DNA of 64,000 bases from Burkholderiales bacterium. Its GTDB lineage: Bacteria > Pseudomonadota > Gammaproteobacteria > Burkholderiales > Nitrosomonadaceae. Numbering within the stretch: the first letter of the stretch is position 1; each line of letters starts with the position of its first letter. This document shows, in pieces, positions 42,651 through 51,811 of this stretch. The translations under genes and the position numbers were made by a program. Where the stretch lies: contig JACKLU010000002.1 in the NCBI GenBank assembly GCA_024235735.1, forward strand, positions 248,001 to 312,000, written 5' to 3'. The notes beneath the pieces were generated by a model. It was not told where the DNA came from. It did no database searches and was given only the letters and a program-made list of their open reading frames with translations.

Positions 42651-44200
42651 TTCCTCCCCGTATCGTTACACGGGATCGCGGTTATCTGATCGCGATCCTG
42701 ATTGTTCTGGCGCTGATCCAGGCGCTGTCAATTGCTGCCGCTGCATTTTCTACTCGCTGGTTATTCATGGCGCTGCATGATGCATGGCGAACGGGTGTCA
42801 TGGAAAATCATCATAAATTATGGCATCTTCTCCCGCCGGCGGCGCTTCTGGTGCTTGGTGGATCAGGGTTGGTGATTGCCGTGGCGAGGGTCTTATTCCG
42901 GCGGTTTGGCGAAATCCTCGGCCAAAGCTATGCCAGAGACGTGCGTATCGCGCTGTTTGATCATGCCAGCCGCATGTGGCCGCGCGATCTTGCCGCGCGC
43001 CGCGCAGGCTATCTCTCATTGCGATTTGTAGGCGACCTGACGGCTCTCAAGGATTGGCCAGGACGTGGGCTTCCATTGCTGGTTGAAGGCGTTGTAATGT
43101 TGCCTGCAGCAGTGGTTATTCTTTTTATGATCGACTGGGGATTTGGCGTGATTGGTCTTTGTCTCGCCTGTCTGGCGTTGCTCGCGTTGGCGGTAATGGC
43201 GCGAGGACTGCTGCAGGCGCATCAGCGGTTACGGACGCGGCGAGCCCTGTTGGCGGCTGATCTGACCGAGCGCCTGCCGATCGCGCCTGAGCTGGCCGCG
43301 CTGGGTCGGCGTACCACCGAAAAAAACCTGATTATCAAACGTTCCGCAGCGCTGATGGAGGCGGCCGTTAGGCGAATCACCCGTAGCGAAACGCTGCATG
43401 CCGTCCCTGATGCATTGACTGGCATTGCTGCTGCGTTGCTGATCTGGTGGGGAGCCGGCACTGAACAGTCAACCGCAAATATTGCCGCCGGTTTGGCCGT
43501 GCTGGGTCTTACTGCCCGTCCGCTGCGTGAATTGATGGGGGTGACGGATCGCGCCAGCGCTTTTCGTGCCGCGTATGACAAATTGTGTACAGCATTGGCT
43601 CGCCCGATGGCACCGGTTCGCAAGCAGAATGCAGCCAAATTGTCTGCCGGACCGGTTGCGCTTGATTTGATACAAGCATGTGTGGGAAAAGCAGCTCCGC
43701 TGACGTTATCGGTGGTTCCCGGGGCGTGCGGCGTGTTACCGCCTGACGCGGATGTCGAAGCGGTCTTTCGTGCGATTACCGGACTTGAGCCTGTTGTGTC
43801 AGGAAAAATCCGCTTGAATCACCATTCAGTCGAATGTCTGACATTGGGCAATTTGCGCCGTAGCGTTATGTTGATTTCAGATACGCCGTGCATTCTCAAG
43901 GGAACGATGAGCAGAGTGCTGACATTGGGTCTGCCAAAACGGTTAACTGACGCAGTTATTCTTTCCCGGCTGGAGGAAGCAGGTTTGTCCGGATTGTTGT
44001 CAAAATTGGGCGGACTCGATCAACGCTTGTCTGAAGGCGGTCGCACGCTGTCGCGCGCTGACCGGATGACATTGTCACTCCTGCGAGCGGCGCTTGGAAA
44101 TCCCGGATTACTGCTGATCAGAGCTGGTCTGCGTGATTTGGGCGAAACAGGCGTGCAATGGGTCAATAGTCATCGGGCGACAAAACTTTTTGCCTCATGA
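42629..44200 (+). CDS. ABC exporter-like protein with degenerate ATPase domain
   Basis: A 523-residue protein (or 517 from the ATG at 42647, which overlaps the NTPase stop as ATGA). Residues 1-310 form six membrane helices of an exporter, e.g. YLIAILIVLALIQALSIAAA. Residues about 340-523 have an ABC ATPase outline: the signature LSEGGRTLSRADRMTLSLLR is kept. Walker A is lost (VVPGACGVLPPDAD) and Walker B lacks the acids (GLLLIRAGL). It therefore should not hydrolyse ATP as it stands. No stop codons or frameshifts, so it is kept under selection in this form. Confidence 0.87.
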   Translation: MRKIGGMIPPRIVTRDRGYLIAILIVLALIQALSIAAAAFSTRWLFMALHDAWRTGVMENHHKLWHLLPPAALLVLGGSGLVIAVARVLFRRFGEILGQSYARDVRIALFDHASRMWPRDLAARRAGYLSLRFVGDLTALKDWPGRGLPLLVEGVVMLPAAVVILFMIDWGFGVIGLCLACLALLALAVMARGLLQAHQRLRTRRALLAADLTERLPIAPELAALGRRTTEKNLIIKRSAALMEAAVRRITRSETLHAVPDALTGIAAALLIWWGAGTEQSTANIAAGLAVLGLTARPLRELMGVTDRASAFRAAYDKLCTALARPMAPVRKQNAAKLSAGPVALDLIQACVGKAAPLTLSVVPGACGVLPPDADVEAVFRAITGLEPVVSGKIRLNHHSVECLTLGNLRRSVMLISDTPCILKGTMSRVLTLGLPKRLTDAVILSRLEEAGLSGLLSKLGGLDQRLSEGGRTLSRADRMTLSLLRAALGNPGLLLIRAGLRDLGETGVQWVNSHRATKLFAS

Positions 44201-45450
44201 TACTGCGGAGAATTAACCCTGTTGTTTATCAAGTGAAAAAAATCGTGATTTGTTGCCTTGCTATCGTTGTCTGTACCGGATTCGAAAAAAAGGCATTTGC
44301 CGTTGATTTTAGCGAGGGGCAGTTTCGCGCCCGAATGGGGAAGGGACTGGCTTACAGAACACAGGACAAGGATTTTAAAGTCAGTTTGACCGGTGTGCTG
44401 CAAGCGGATGGTGTCTGGCTTAACACCAATGAAACACTGGTTCCGGCTAATTCCGGTATCCGCCGTGGGCGACTGATGTTTGGCATGCAACTCTATCGTG
44501 ACTGGGATATGCGCGCAACCTATGATTTTACGGCAGACCCGCTGGATGAGCGTGGCTTCCAGAATCTTTATCTAAGGTATTCCGGTATTCATCGCACGCG
44601 GGTTTATCTGGGCAATATGCAAGAACCGATCGGCCTTGATTGGCTGACCAGCTCCAGAACTACCCTGTTCATGGAACGTGCGCAAATGACCGCGTTGATT
44701 CCGCCACTGCATCTGGGTATGGCTGCCAGTACACATGGTCGCAATTGGGCGGCATTTGCCGGACTTTTCGGTGAGCAGCTGCGTGATGGCATTGATGTGA
44801 AAAATGGCTGGGGTGTCAGCGGGCGCGTGGTGTATACCCCTATTCAGACCAGGCAAAATATTCTGCATGTGGGCCTATCGGGATCGCATCGTGAACCAGC
44901 CGAGAATGCGAGGTCATTTGTCAGTTCCAGTAGGACATTTAATGTAGAAAATGCTCGATTTAGTTCGCTAGGCCCGGTGCGTAATTTTAGCGAGATTCTT
45001 TCGGCAGAACTGGCGGCGATGCGCGGTCCCATGTCAATGCAGTTCGAATACCTGCGGACATTTACCGGCAAACAGCAAGCGTTAGAACCACCGGAGTTTG
45101 ATTCATGGTATATCCAGGCGGGGTGGGTGGTGACTGGGGAAAAACGCTCCTACAGCAGAACCACCCGTACCTTTGATGGCGTCAAACCAAACAGCAGATT
45201 GGGTTTAAACGGTGGAACAGGCGCTTGGGAGGTGGGTGTGCGTTACAGCGAACTCAGCCCGGTTGGTCAGAAGCAGTTTGGCAACAAGGAAACTAATCTG
45301 ACGCTCGGTATCAACTGGTATCCAACCGACTACATGCGCGTCATGGCGAATTACATCCGGGTGCGATCTGATCTGGATTTCTCGCGAAATTCCTCACCGC
45401 AAAACGAGCATGCAAATATTTTCGCCATGCGTCTACAGGTTCAATTTTAG
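44197..45450 (+). CDS. Outer-membrane porin, OprO/OprP (phosphate-selective) type
   Basis: A 417-residue exported barrel. The signal peptide ends near EKKAFAVDF. It follows the OprO/P pattern: DFKVSLTGVLQADGVWLN, RRGRLMFGMQLYRDWDMR and LYLRYSGIHRTRVYLGN, ending with a Phe (LQVQF). Its ATG overlaps the TGA of the ABC-like gene, so the two are translationally coupled. In this operon it likely lets the product or substrate cross the outer membrane. The phosphate selectivity is not supported by context. Confidence 0.9.
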   Translation: MILRRINPVVYQVKKIVICCLAIVVCTGFEKKAFAVDFSEGQFRARMGKGLAYRTQDKDFKVSLTGVLQADGVWLNTNETLVPANSGIRRGRLMFGMQLYRDWDMRATYDFTADPLDERGFQNLYLRYSGIHRTRVYLGNMQEPIGLDWLTSSRTTLFMERAQMTALIPPLHLGMAASTHGRNWAAFAGLFGEQLRDGIDVKNGWGVSGRVVYTPIQTRQNILHVGLSGSHREPAENARSFVSSSRTFNVENARFSSLGPVRNFSEILSAELAAMRGPMSMQFEYLRTFTGKQQALEPPEFDSWYIQAGWVVTGEKRSYSRTTRTFDGVKPNSRLGLNGGTGAWEVGVRYSELSPVGQKQFGNKETNLTLGINWYPTDYMRVMANYIRVRSDLDFSRNSSPQNEHANIFAMRLQVQF

Positions 45451-45502
45451 AGATTTTTTTCAGTAAATTTCCTTGTTACTTTTTTAATAATGGAGGTATA
45501 CC

Positions 45503-46471
45503 ATGCTGTATTTCAAGTTAATCAAAAATTACGTCGATACAACCGCCATCCGTCAGGAATTGATAACGCATGACGATGCTTGGTTGAAAGAAACCGGCAG
45601 ACAAGAACGGGCGCCTGCTCAAAAAGATACCAATGTCATTCCATTGCGAGGTCTAAAACGATCAGCGATCTGTGGACGGCGTCGCAGGGATGTTCACGAA
45701 AGCCGCTATACCAGTATATCTACCCGTTTTCCAGAAACGATTCGATTAATTGAGTCTTTGGCCACTGAGTTTGACGGCGAACTGGGAAGAGCAAAATTAG
45801 CGCGAGTCCCGCCAGGAAAGAAGGTTCTTCCACACGTTGATCGGGGTGAGTATTATCGGTCGCGGGATCGTTATCATTTAGTAATCAGGAGCGAGAAAGG
45901 CAGTCCGCTTCAGGCCGGTGGCGAGGAAATACGCATGCAGGAGGGAGATCTCTGGTGGTTCAATAACAGTGTGCTTCATGCCGCACACAATGATTCTGGC
46001 GATAATCGGGTACATCTGATTTTCGATGTGCTGCCCAAAGGCTGTGCAATTGATCTTGCTGCTGAAGATCAGCAAGATCGGGTGGTCTATTCGGAAATCG
46101 AAGAATTACTGCGACTAGCTTGGTCTGAAAAGCAAAATGGAGAACTTGAGTTCGTGGCTGCCGCAGTAAAAGTTTACCTTGCCGCACGAATGCAACCCAA
46201 ACGCTGGATAGCGTTGCTAACGGAACATCGCCTGTTGGAAAATTCTGAGAATCACCCATTAGCAACAGTTGTAGCACTATGCGGCCCGGCAATCAAGGGT
46301 AAAGTCCGGCAGCATTATGAGTCTGCTCTTGCCTGGTGCCTTGCCCAGATAGATCTGGATCGGGTAAGGCTCGATGATCTTGTGCCTGCGCTAGCTGCTG
46401 CTGGCGGTCTCGAAACAATCCATGTTCAATGGAAAGCTAACCGAGACCAATTGTTGTACGAAAAATACTGA
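45503..46471 (+). CDS. Aspartyl/asparaginyl beta-hydroxylase-like dioxygenase
   Basis: A 322-residue Fe(II)/2-oxoglutarate-type protein. The cupin core has VLPHVDRGEYYRSRDRYHLV (His and Asp near residues 112-114) and later VLHAAHNDSGDNRVHLIFDV (second His and Arg), with GDLWWFNNS between. The C-terminal third is helical and specific to this protein. TGGAGG precedes the ATG. Relatives hydroxylate Asp or Asn in peptides or small molecules. It ends the five-gene operon. Asp/Asn-rich repeat proteins are encoded nearby and could be targets, which is speculation. Confidence 0.85.
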   Translation: MLYFKLIKNYVDTTAIRQELITHDDAWLKETGRQERAPAQKDTNVIPLRGLKRSAICGRRRRDVHESRYTSISTRFPETIRLIESLATEFDGELGRAKLARVPPGKKVLPHVDRGEYYRSRDRYHLVIRSEKGSPLQAGGEEIRMQEGDLWWFNNSVLHAAHNDSGDNRVHLIFDVLPKGCAIDLAAEDQQDRVVYSEIEELLRLAWSEKQNGELEFVAAAVKVYLAARMQPKRWIALLTEHRLLENSENHPLATVVALCGPAIKGKVRQHYESALAWCLAQIDLDRVRLDDLVPALAAAGGLETIHVQWKANRDQLLYEKY

Positions 46472-46731
46472 TCTGGTAATCAATGGTTGCAGGCGGATTT
46501 GTATAATAAGTGCAAATTTCAGAGTTGAGCGGTCAATTGATATATTTGATCTTTTAACTGAGCTATAGTCAAATCGGGTGTGGGATTTTGCAAAGGTCTC
46601 ACGAAGTGAAGTACTCATTCATCGCTCGAAAGAAAAAGACCCGGTCGGCCTGCAGTGGAATATCAACTTGAAACTGGGTTTTATTAAATCCCATAAAATC
46701 ATATCGATTGACGGGAATATTCGCGAGGTGC

Positions 46732-48051
46732 TCAGGAATCGGATTTGGAAAGATCGCCCAGAAAGCGATCGATAATCTGTTTACTGACGTGCGGCATGAC
46801 GACGACGTGGGCGTATGATGTGGCATCTCCGGTATTTTCGCTTTCTCCGGCGGCAGTCATGGTTGCCAGTGTGTAGCGTTCAACGATACTGTCAGCAGGC
46901 TTCCTGAAATAAATGATGACCGAGCGCGGATTGCTGCGCATCGGTGTCAGGTGACTGAAATGGGTTTGCATTTCATGTAGCAAGTAGTCGGTCGCTTCCA
47001 GCATATTCCGTGCGTCTCGGGCCTGACGGGAAAATGCCTGCGCCGAGCTGTAAAAGTGAAACTCGGCCGGTTTGACTGCATCACGCGAACAGGTGATGGT
47101 GCCGGGGATCTGCAATAGGTATTCGGGATTATGCATTTTGCCGAATTGCGTCTCGAATTCATCAAAAATAGCTCGCGTGGTGATAAACAATCCGGCGGGC
47201 GCGGGAAAGCCAAAGAATTTGTGGCAGGATACGGCGATTGAGTGGTAGCGTGTCTGGCCGCTTGACCCGGTATGCAGCAACTCATCGGCAAATGCGGTAT
47301 GCGGCAGATAACCACCGAACAGCGCCGCATCGAGGTGAAGATAGGATACGCGGTTGCCGAGCTTGTTCTGAATGTCGTCGATGGAATCCACTGCGCCCTT
47401 GAAGGTGGTTCCAATGGTTGCAACGACAAGCGCGGGATGATTCGGGTTGGCTTTCAGTCTGGCTTCGAAATCGGCGATGTTCATGCTGCCGTCAGCCAGG
47501 GTGTCGACTTCGATCCGCTCGAGATTGAGCAGGTGTGCAAGGATTTGAATGGAATAGTGCGCCTCGCGCGTGTAATAAATTTTGGGCATGACGCCGGTGC
47601 GGCTTTGCAGCAGGGTGCGTCCGATGAAGATGCCATGCATGTTGCTGTCGGTTCCGCTGTGGGATAAGAATCCCCAAATATTGTTGTGACTGAAGCCGTA
47701 AAGCCGGCCGAATCGTTCAATGAGTTCCCGTTCAAAATCATGGGTATTGAAACCGAAATGACTGTGCTTGAACGGATCGCCGACATTATTGAAATGAAAT
47801 TGATTCAATCCGGCTTCATGCAGCTTTTGTCGCCATGCGAAAAATGCCGCCTGCGGTATATTCATGTTAACCGGATAACCCAACATGCGTGTTCTTTGTT
47901 GGGCCAGTGACTGCAAACCTTTAAGATCGGAAGGAACGAATGTATCCGGCAGGGCGGTCAACAGCGGCTGGGCCGCGAAAGCGGCGGGTGCGCATGCGGC
48001 GAAAGCGGTTGCGCCACTTAATCCAAGGAAGTTACGGCGGGAGATAGGCAT
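46732..48051 (-). CDS. Tat-exported PLP-dependent decarboxylase (histidine-decarboxylase-like)
   Basis: About 439 residues from the ATG at 48051; the longer start at 48090 would overlap the upstream gene. A twin-arginine signal MPISRRNFLGLSG, followed by a hydrophobic stretch and AAFAAQ, indicates export of a folded protein. The group II decarboxylase fold is clear: FLSHSGTDSNMHGI, HLDAALFGGYLP (PLP Asp) and SCHKFFGFPAPAG (PLP Lys near 278). The layout matches histidine decarboxylases without fixing the substrate. A PLP decarboxylase in the periplasm is rare. It lies 25 bases after the multicopper oxidase gene. Confidence 0.87.
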   Translation of the reverse strand: MPISRRNFLGLSGATAFAACAPAAFAAQPLLTALPDTFVPSDLKGLQSLAQQRTRMLGYPVNMNIPQAAFFAWRQKLHEAGLNQFHFNNVGDPFKHSHFGFNTHDFERELIERFGRLYGFSHNNIWGFLSHSGTDSNMHGIFIGRTLLQSRTGVMPKIYYTREAHYSIQILAHLLNLERIEVDTLADGSMNIADFEARLKANPNHPALVVATIGTTFKGAVDSIDDIQNKLGNRVSYLHLDAALFGGYLPHTAFADELLHTGSSGQTRYHSIAVSCHKFFGFPAPAGLFITTRAIFDEFETQFGKMHNPEYLLQIPGTITCSRDAVKPAEFHFYSSAQAFSRQARDARNMLEATDYLLHEMQTHFSHLTPMRSNPRSVIIYFRKPADSIVERYTLATMTAAGESENTGDATSYAHVVVMPHVSKQIIDRFLGDLSKSDS

Positions 48052-48076
48052 CAGGGTAACCCTTTTATCAAAAGAA

Positions 48077-49702
48077 TTAGTAAACCTCAAAATTTCGCAT
48101 CATGCCCATGTCTTCGTGCTCAAGATTATGGCAATGATACAGGAACAGTCCGGTAAAGTGCTGGAAGGGCTTGATAATTTCGATTTCCTCGCCAGGCATG
48201 ACAAGCACGGTGTCTTTCCAGCCACTGTGGATAAAGCCTTCCTTGACAGTGTCATAGGTGCTGCTTGACTTGTTCTGTTTGCGCGACACAATCTGAAACT
48301 GCTGGCCATGCAAGTGAATGGGGTGTGGCATTGAATGCATCATACCCATCATTCCCATGCCGCGGCCACCTCCCATGCCTCCGCCACCCATACCTATCCC
48401 ACCCGTGTCGCTGTCATGAAAGATGCGGATTTTCTGTATGGAATCGACCGGTATGCGTTCGCTGTCCAGATGATCATACATACTGAACGTGCGGCCGTTA
48501 AGCTGGAATGTCATATGGCGCATGCCGATGGCAATCGGCACGGCTTTGTCGGGGTGGGTCAAATCCTTGGTGCTGAGACGTTTCATGGTGACAAGCTTGT
48601 CCGGTAGCGCCGGAGAATCACCTGTTTTTTCGGCAATGCTGAATTTGACAATCGGAAAGGCCTTGCCTTGCGCGAGCCCGCCGCCCATCATGCCGCCGCG
48701 GCCTCTGCCGCGCATGCCACCCATGCCGCCCATTTGCGGTCCGCCGCCTTTATACTCCAGGCTTTGCAAGGCGAGATCCGAACCGATGTCGCGGCCGGTA
48801 AAATCCATCCACAACTCAAGCCGCTCCGCCGGTGCAAGCATGACGTAGGGCATGGTTTCCGGTTTTTCGAGCAAACCGCCGTCAGTGCCGATAACGGTCA
48901 GCGGGGTGCCGTCGCTCCAGCCCAGCTTGTAGATGCGGGAATTGGAACCATTTAGCAAGCGCAGGCGGTAAGCACGTGTTTTTACCGGAATCATGCTGTT
49001 GGCTTGGCCATTCACCAGAATCGTGTCGCCCAGGAATCCGATCATGCGCCGGTGCATGCCGTGCAGATATTGAAATTGATTGCCGGCGGTGAATTGCCGG
49101 TCTTGGATAATCAGCGGGATTTCATAATCGTCGGTGGGCAGCGCCAGCTTTTGTTCCTCGGCGTCACGCACGGTGATCATGCCCGCCAGTCCCTGATAAA
49201 CCTGAGTGGCGGTCATATCATGCGTATGCGAGTGATACCAGTAAGTGCTGGCTGGGTTGTCGATTTCAAATTCATACACATAACGTTCCCCGTTATAAAT
49301 TTCGTACATCGGGTGTCCGTCCATTTTTTGCGGTACATGCAATCCGTGCCAGTGGGTGATAACGGGTTCGTTAATGTGGTTATAAAAGAAAATGCGGACT
49401 TTCTGGCCGCGTTCGAAATTCAAAATGGGACCCAAATAGCCGGGCAGCGTTTTGATGGTTTGCGCTGGTCCATTCAGCAGCTTTCCTGTGTATTGAAAAA
49501 CATGGGTTTTTGCACCCGGCAGAATCGGGACTTCTGCCGTTCGGGCATGTAACTCCAGTTCCACGTCCGGTTTGAAGTTACGGTCAGGATCTTTGTTGAT
49601 CAAGCGTTCTTCACCCCAGCTCGAGCCTGGTAATGCCGATGCAATGGCGCCGAAAGCCGTGTATTGCAGAAATTTACGCCGTGAAAGTTCTGTGTGTGGC
49701 AT
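48077..49702 (-). CDS. Tat-exported multicopper oxidase, Met/Gly-rich
   Basis: A 541-residue three-domain oxidase. The signal LSRRKFLQYTAFG is twin-arginine. All copper motifs are present: THWHGLHVP (near 117), YWYHSHTHD, HPIHLHGQQF and YHCHNLEHEDMGMM near the C-terminus. Two Gly/Met-rich loops (near 330-345 and 440-460, GGMGGMRGRGRGGMMGG type) recall the Met-rich copper loops of CueO. It may oxidise Cu(I), metals or phenols in the periplasm. First gene of a pair with the exported decarboxylase. AGGGAGG precedes the start. Confidence 0.94.
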   Translation of the reverse strand: MPHTELSRRKFLQYTAFGAIASALPGSSWGEERLINKDPDRNFKPDVELELHARTAEVPILPGAKTHVFQYTGKLLNGPAQTIKTLPGYLGPILNFERGQKVRIFFYNHINEPVITHWHGLHVPQKMDGHPMYEIYNGERYVYEFEIDNPASTYWYHSHTHDMTATQVYQGLAGMITVRDAEEQKLALPTDDYEIPLIIQDRQFTAGNQFQYLHGMHRRMIGFLGDTILVNGQANSMIPVKTRAYRLRLLNGSNSRIYKLGWSDGTPLTVIGTDGGLLEKPETMPYVMLAPAERLELWMDFTGRDIGSDLALQSLEYKGGGPQMGGMGGMRGRGRGGMMGGGLAQGKAFPIVKFSIAEKTGDSPALPDKLVTMKRLSTKDLTHPDKAVPIAIGMRHMTFQLNGRTFSMYDHLDSERIPVDSIQKIRIFHDSDTGGIGMGGGGMGGGRGMGMMGMMHSMPHPIHLHGQQFQIVSRKQNKSSSTYDTVKEGFIHSGWKDTVLVMPGEEIEIIKPFQHFTGLFLYHCHNLEHEDMGMMRNFEVY

Positions 49703-49828
49703 TGTATATTCCTCCCTTCCTTGATTGCCGCTTTTTCTCTGGGATAGCTCGTATTTAAAGCTGAGCTACAGTTTTTATACTATCACCGATCAGATTGTTG
49801 CGAACCGACTTGGATCAAATTATTCGAC

Positions 49829-50686
49829 TTATCGCCGAATGGGTATTTTAAAGTAGGATACGCCGTTGTCTTCCGGTGGCGGCATTTCACCTGCGCGGAT
49901 ATTGGTCTGAATGGATGGCAGCAGTAATACTGGTGCATCGAGTGTGGCATCACGTTGTGTCCGCAGTGCGACAAAAGCATTTTCGTCGATTCCGTCGTGG
50001 GCATGAATATTGTGCGCCCGTTCGGCTGCAACAGTGGTTTCCCAGGCGGGTTCGCGATCGGCTGGCGGGTAATCATGGCACATGAATAAACGGGTTTCAG
50101 TCGGAAAGGCAAGCAATCTTCGGATTGAACGGTAGAGGGCATGCGCATCACCGCCTGGAAAATCGGCGCGCGCGCTGCCGACATCCGGCATGAACAGCGT
50201 GTCGCCGATGAAAATCGCATCTTCAAATTGATACGCCAGATCTGCGGGTGTGTGACCGGGGGTTGAAAGTGCTATTCCAGTTAATTGCCCAACCTGAAAT
50301 GTTTCATTGTCGGCGAACAGATGATCAAAATGATGGCCGTCCGGTATAAATTCATCGCCAAGGTTAAACAATTTTTTGAATGTTTGTTGTACGGCGGGAA
50401 TGTTTTTGCCAATGGCAATTTTTCCACCCAATTTACTTTTCAGGTAATGCGCGGAGGATAAGTGATCCGCATGCGCGTGCGTTTCAAGTATCCAGTCAAC
50501 CGCCAGATGTTGTTGCTGAATAAATGCCATAATCCGGTCAGCAGAAGCTGTACTGATGCGCCCTGATTTGGGATTGTAATCCAGCACCGGATCGATAATG
50601 GCGCATTTGCCATGGGATTGGTCATAAACGACATAACTGACTGTCCAGGTGTTGGGATCAAAAAAAACTTCAATATTCAGTGACAT
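49829..50686 (-). CDS. MBL-fold persulfide dioxygenase-like hydrolase
   Basis: About 285 residues from the ATG at 50686 with AAGGAG six bases upstream; the start at 50722 is not supported. The metal motif ETHAHADHLSSAHYL (near residue 60) and later STPGHTPADLAYQF, IFIGDTLFMPDVGSARADF and MCHDYPP match ETHE1/Blh-type enzymes. These oxidise glutathione persulfide to sulfite with one iron. Divergent from the YeeE-BigR-SQR operon, with which it shares a likely operator. Confidence 0.92.
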   Translation of the reverse strand: MSLNIEVFFDPNTWTVSYVVYDQSHGKCAIIDPVLDYNPKSGRISTASADRIMAFIQQQHLAVDWILETHAHADHLSSAHYLKSKLGGKIAIGKNIPAVQQTFKKLFNLGDEFIPDGHHFDHLFADNETFQVGQLTGIALSTPGHTPADLAYQFEDAIFIGDTLFMPDVGSARADFPGGDAHALYRSIRRLLAFPTETRLFMCHDYPPADREPAWETTVAAERAHNIHAHDGIDENAFVALRTQRDATLDAPVLLLPSIQTNIRAGEMPPPEDNGVSYFKIPIRR

Positions 50687-50734
50687 GATTAACTCCTTGG
50701 TGTGTATGAAAAAATAAAACATTCAACTTGACTT

Positions 50735-50758
50735 CAATATATCAAATTATATATCATG
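50735..50758. promoter_or_regulatory. Candidate BigR-type operator in divergent promoter
   Basis: An AT-only palindromic stretch (ATATAT, spacer, ATATAT within CAATATATCAAATTATAT) lies between the persulfide dioxygenase-like gene and the YeeE genes. BigR/YgaV regulators bind such AT-rich symmetric sites in the same setting, and a BigR-like gene is at 51812. Site choice is inference. Confidence 0.4.
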
Positions 50759-50842
50759 TATCAATATTATATTTATAGCTAATTCGTAACACAGATGAAA
50801 TTTTGTTCCATTGACGATTGCATTTTGGAGGCATAGTGCGAA

Positions 50843-51295
50843 ATGAATATAGAACAGACGATTACAGAAATTGACATACCTTGGTTGGCACTGGCTGGTG
50901 GAATGCTCATTGGACTGGCGACAACACTGTTTTTGCTTGCCAATGGGCGCATAGCCGGTATCTCAGGAATTGTTGGCGGTATTGTCAGCGGCCTGCTGCA
51001 TCTAAGCTGGCGCGATCTGGACTGGCGTCTGGCATTTGTCGCGGGTCTGATTGTGTCAACTTTGGTATGGCGGCAGTTTTTCAGTCTTCCGGATGTACAG
51101 ATTCAGGCCAGCGACATGATGCTGGTTGTTGCTGGTGTGCTGGTTGGTTTTGGGACGCGATTAGGCTCGGGTTGCACCAGCGGGCACGGGGTTTGTGGCA
51201 TGGCAAGGCTTTCGCCGCGATCCATTGTGGCCACGTTGATGTTTATGTCGACTGGTTTTGCAGCAGTCTATTTGCTGCGACATGTCATTGTGTGA
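50843..51295 (+). CDS. YeeE/YedE family transporter half, first
   Basis: A 150-residue membrane protein with four helices. The conserved Cys segment RLGSGCTSGHGVCGMARLSPRS is present in the C-terminal half. YeeE/YedE (PmpA/B-like) halves move reduced sulfur species such as thiosulfate or persulfide. It is paired with a second half 24 bases downstream. TTTTGGAGG precedes the start at moderate distance. Confidence 0.92.
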   Translation: MNIEQTITEIDIPWLALAGGMLIGLATTLFLLANGRIAGISGIVGGIVSGLLHLSWRDLDWRLAFVAGLIVSTLVWRQFFSLPDVQIQASDMMLVVAGVLVGFGTRLGSGCTSGHGVCGMARLSPRSIVATLMFMSTGFAAVYLLRHVIV

Positions 51296-51319
51296 TGGTT
51301 TGTTAAAGTGAGGCTTGTC

Positions 51320-51763
51320 ATGCGTAAATTGATTGTGTTGCTCACCGCATTGATTTCAGGACTGGTTTTTGGTTTTGGATTAATTCTTTCCGGCATGGTT
51401 AATCCAGCTATTGTTCTGGCGTTTCTCGATATAGCCGGTCAATGGAATCCGTCGCTATTATGGGTGATGGGTGGTGCGGTTGCAGTCTCCGCTGTTGCGT
51501 TTTTTATTGCTCGGCGGCGGTCAACGAGTTTTCTGGGTTTGCCGGTTAATGTGCCCACTTCCCGCGTGATCGATAAGCGCTTGCTGCTGGGCAGTTTCCT
51601 TTTCGGTGCGGGATGGGGCACTGCCGGATTCTGTCCGGGGCCGGCTCTGGTCATGGCTGGCGCGGGCAGCGAAAAAGCGATTTTATTTGTTATCGCAATG
51701 CTGGCAGGTATGCTGCTGTTTGAAATTGCCGGACATGCACGGAATGGTGGTGCGGCATCGTGA
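51320..51763 (+). CDS. YeeE/YedE family transporter half, second (DUF6691)
   Basis: About 147 residues from the ATG at 51320, which follows GTGAGG; a GTG at 51308 is possible but less likely. LVFGFGLILSGMVNPAIVLAF and LFGAGWGTAGFCPGPALVMAG are the family motifs, with the conserved Cys in GFCPGP. It works with the preceding half as one sulfur-compound channel. Confidence 0.92.
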   Translation: MRKLIVLLTALISGLVFGFGLILSGMVNPAIVLAFLDIAGQWNPSLLWVMGGAVAVSAVAFFIARRRSTSFLGLPVNVPTSRVIDKRLLLGSFLFGAGWGTAGFCPGPALVMAGAGSEKAILFVIAMLAGMLLFEIAGHARNGGAAS

Positions 51764-51811
51764 GGTTTCTGGTTGTGTTGAAAAAAAACAATGATTTGGA
51801 TTGTGACTTGA

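Noticed and set aside
46578..46775. 65-codon plus-strand frame between the hydroxylase and decarboxylase genes
   Set aside because: It has no ribosome site and overlaps the 3' end of the decarboxylase. A transposase remnant was considered but no motif supports it.
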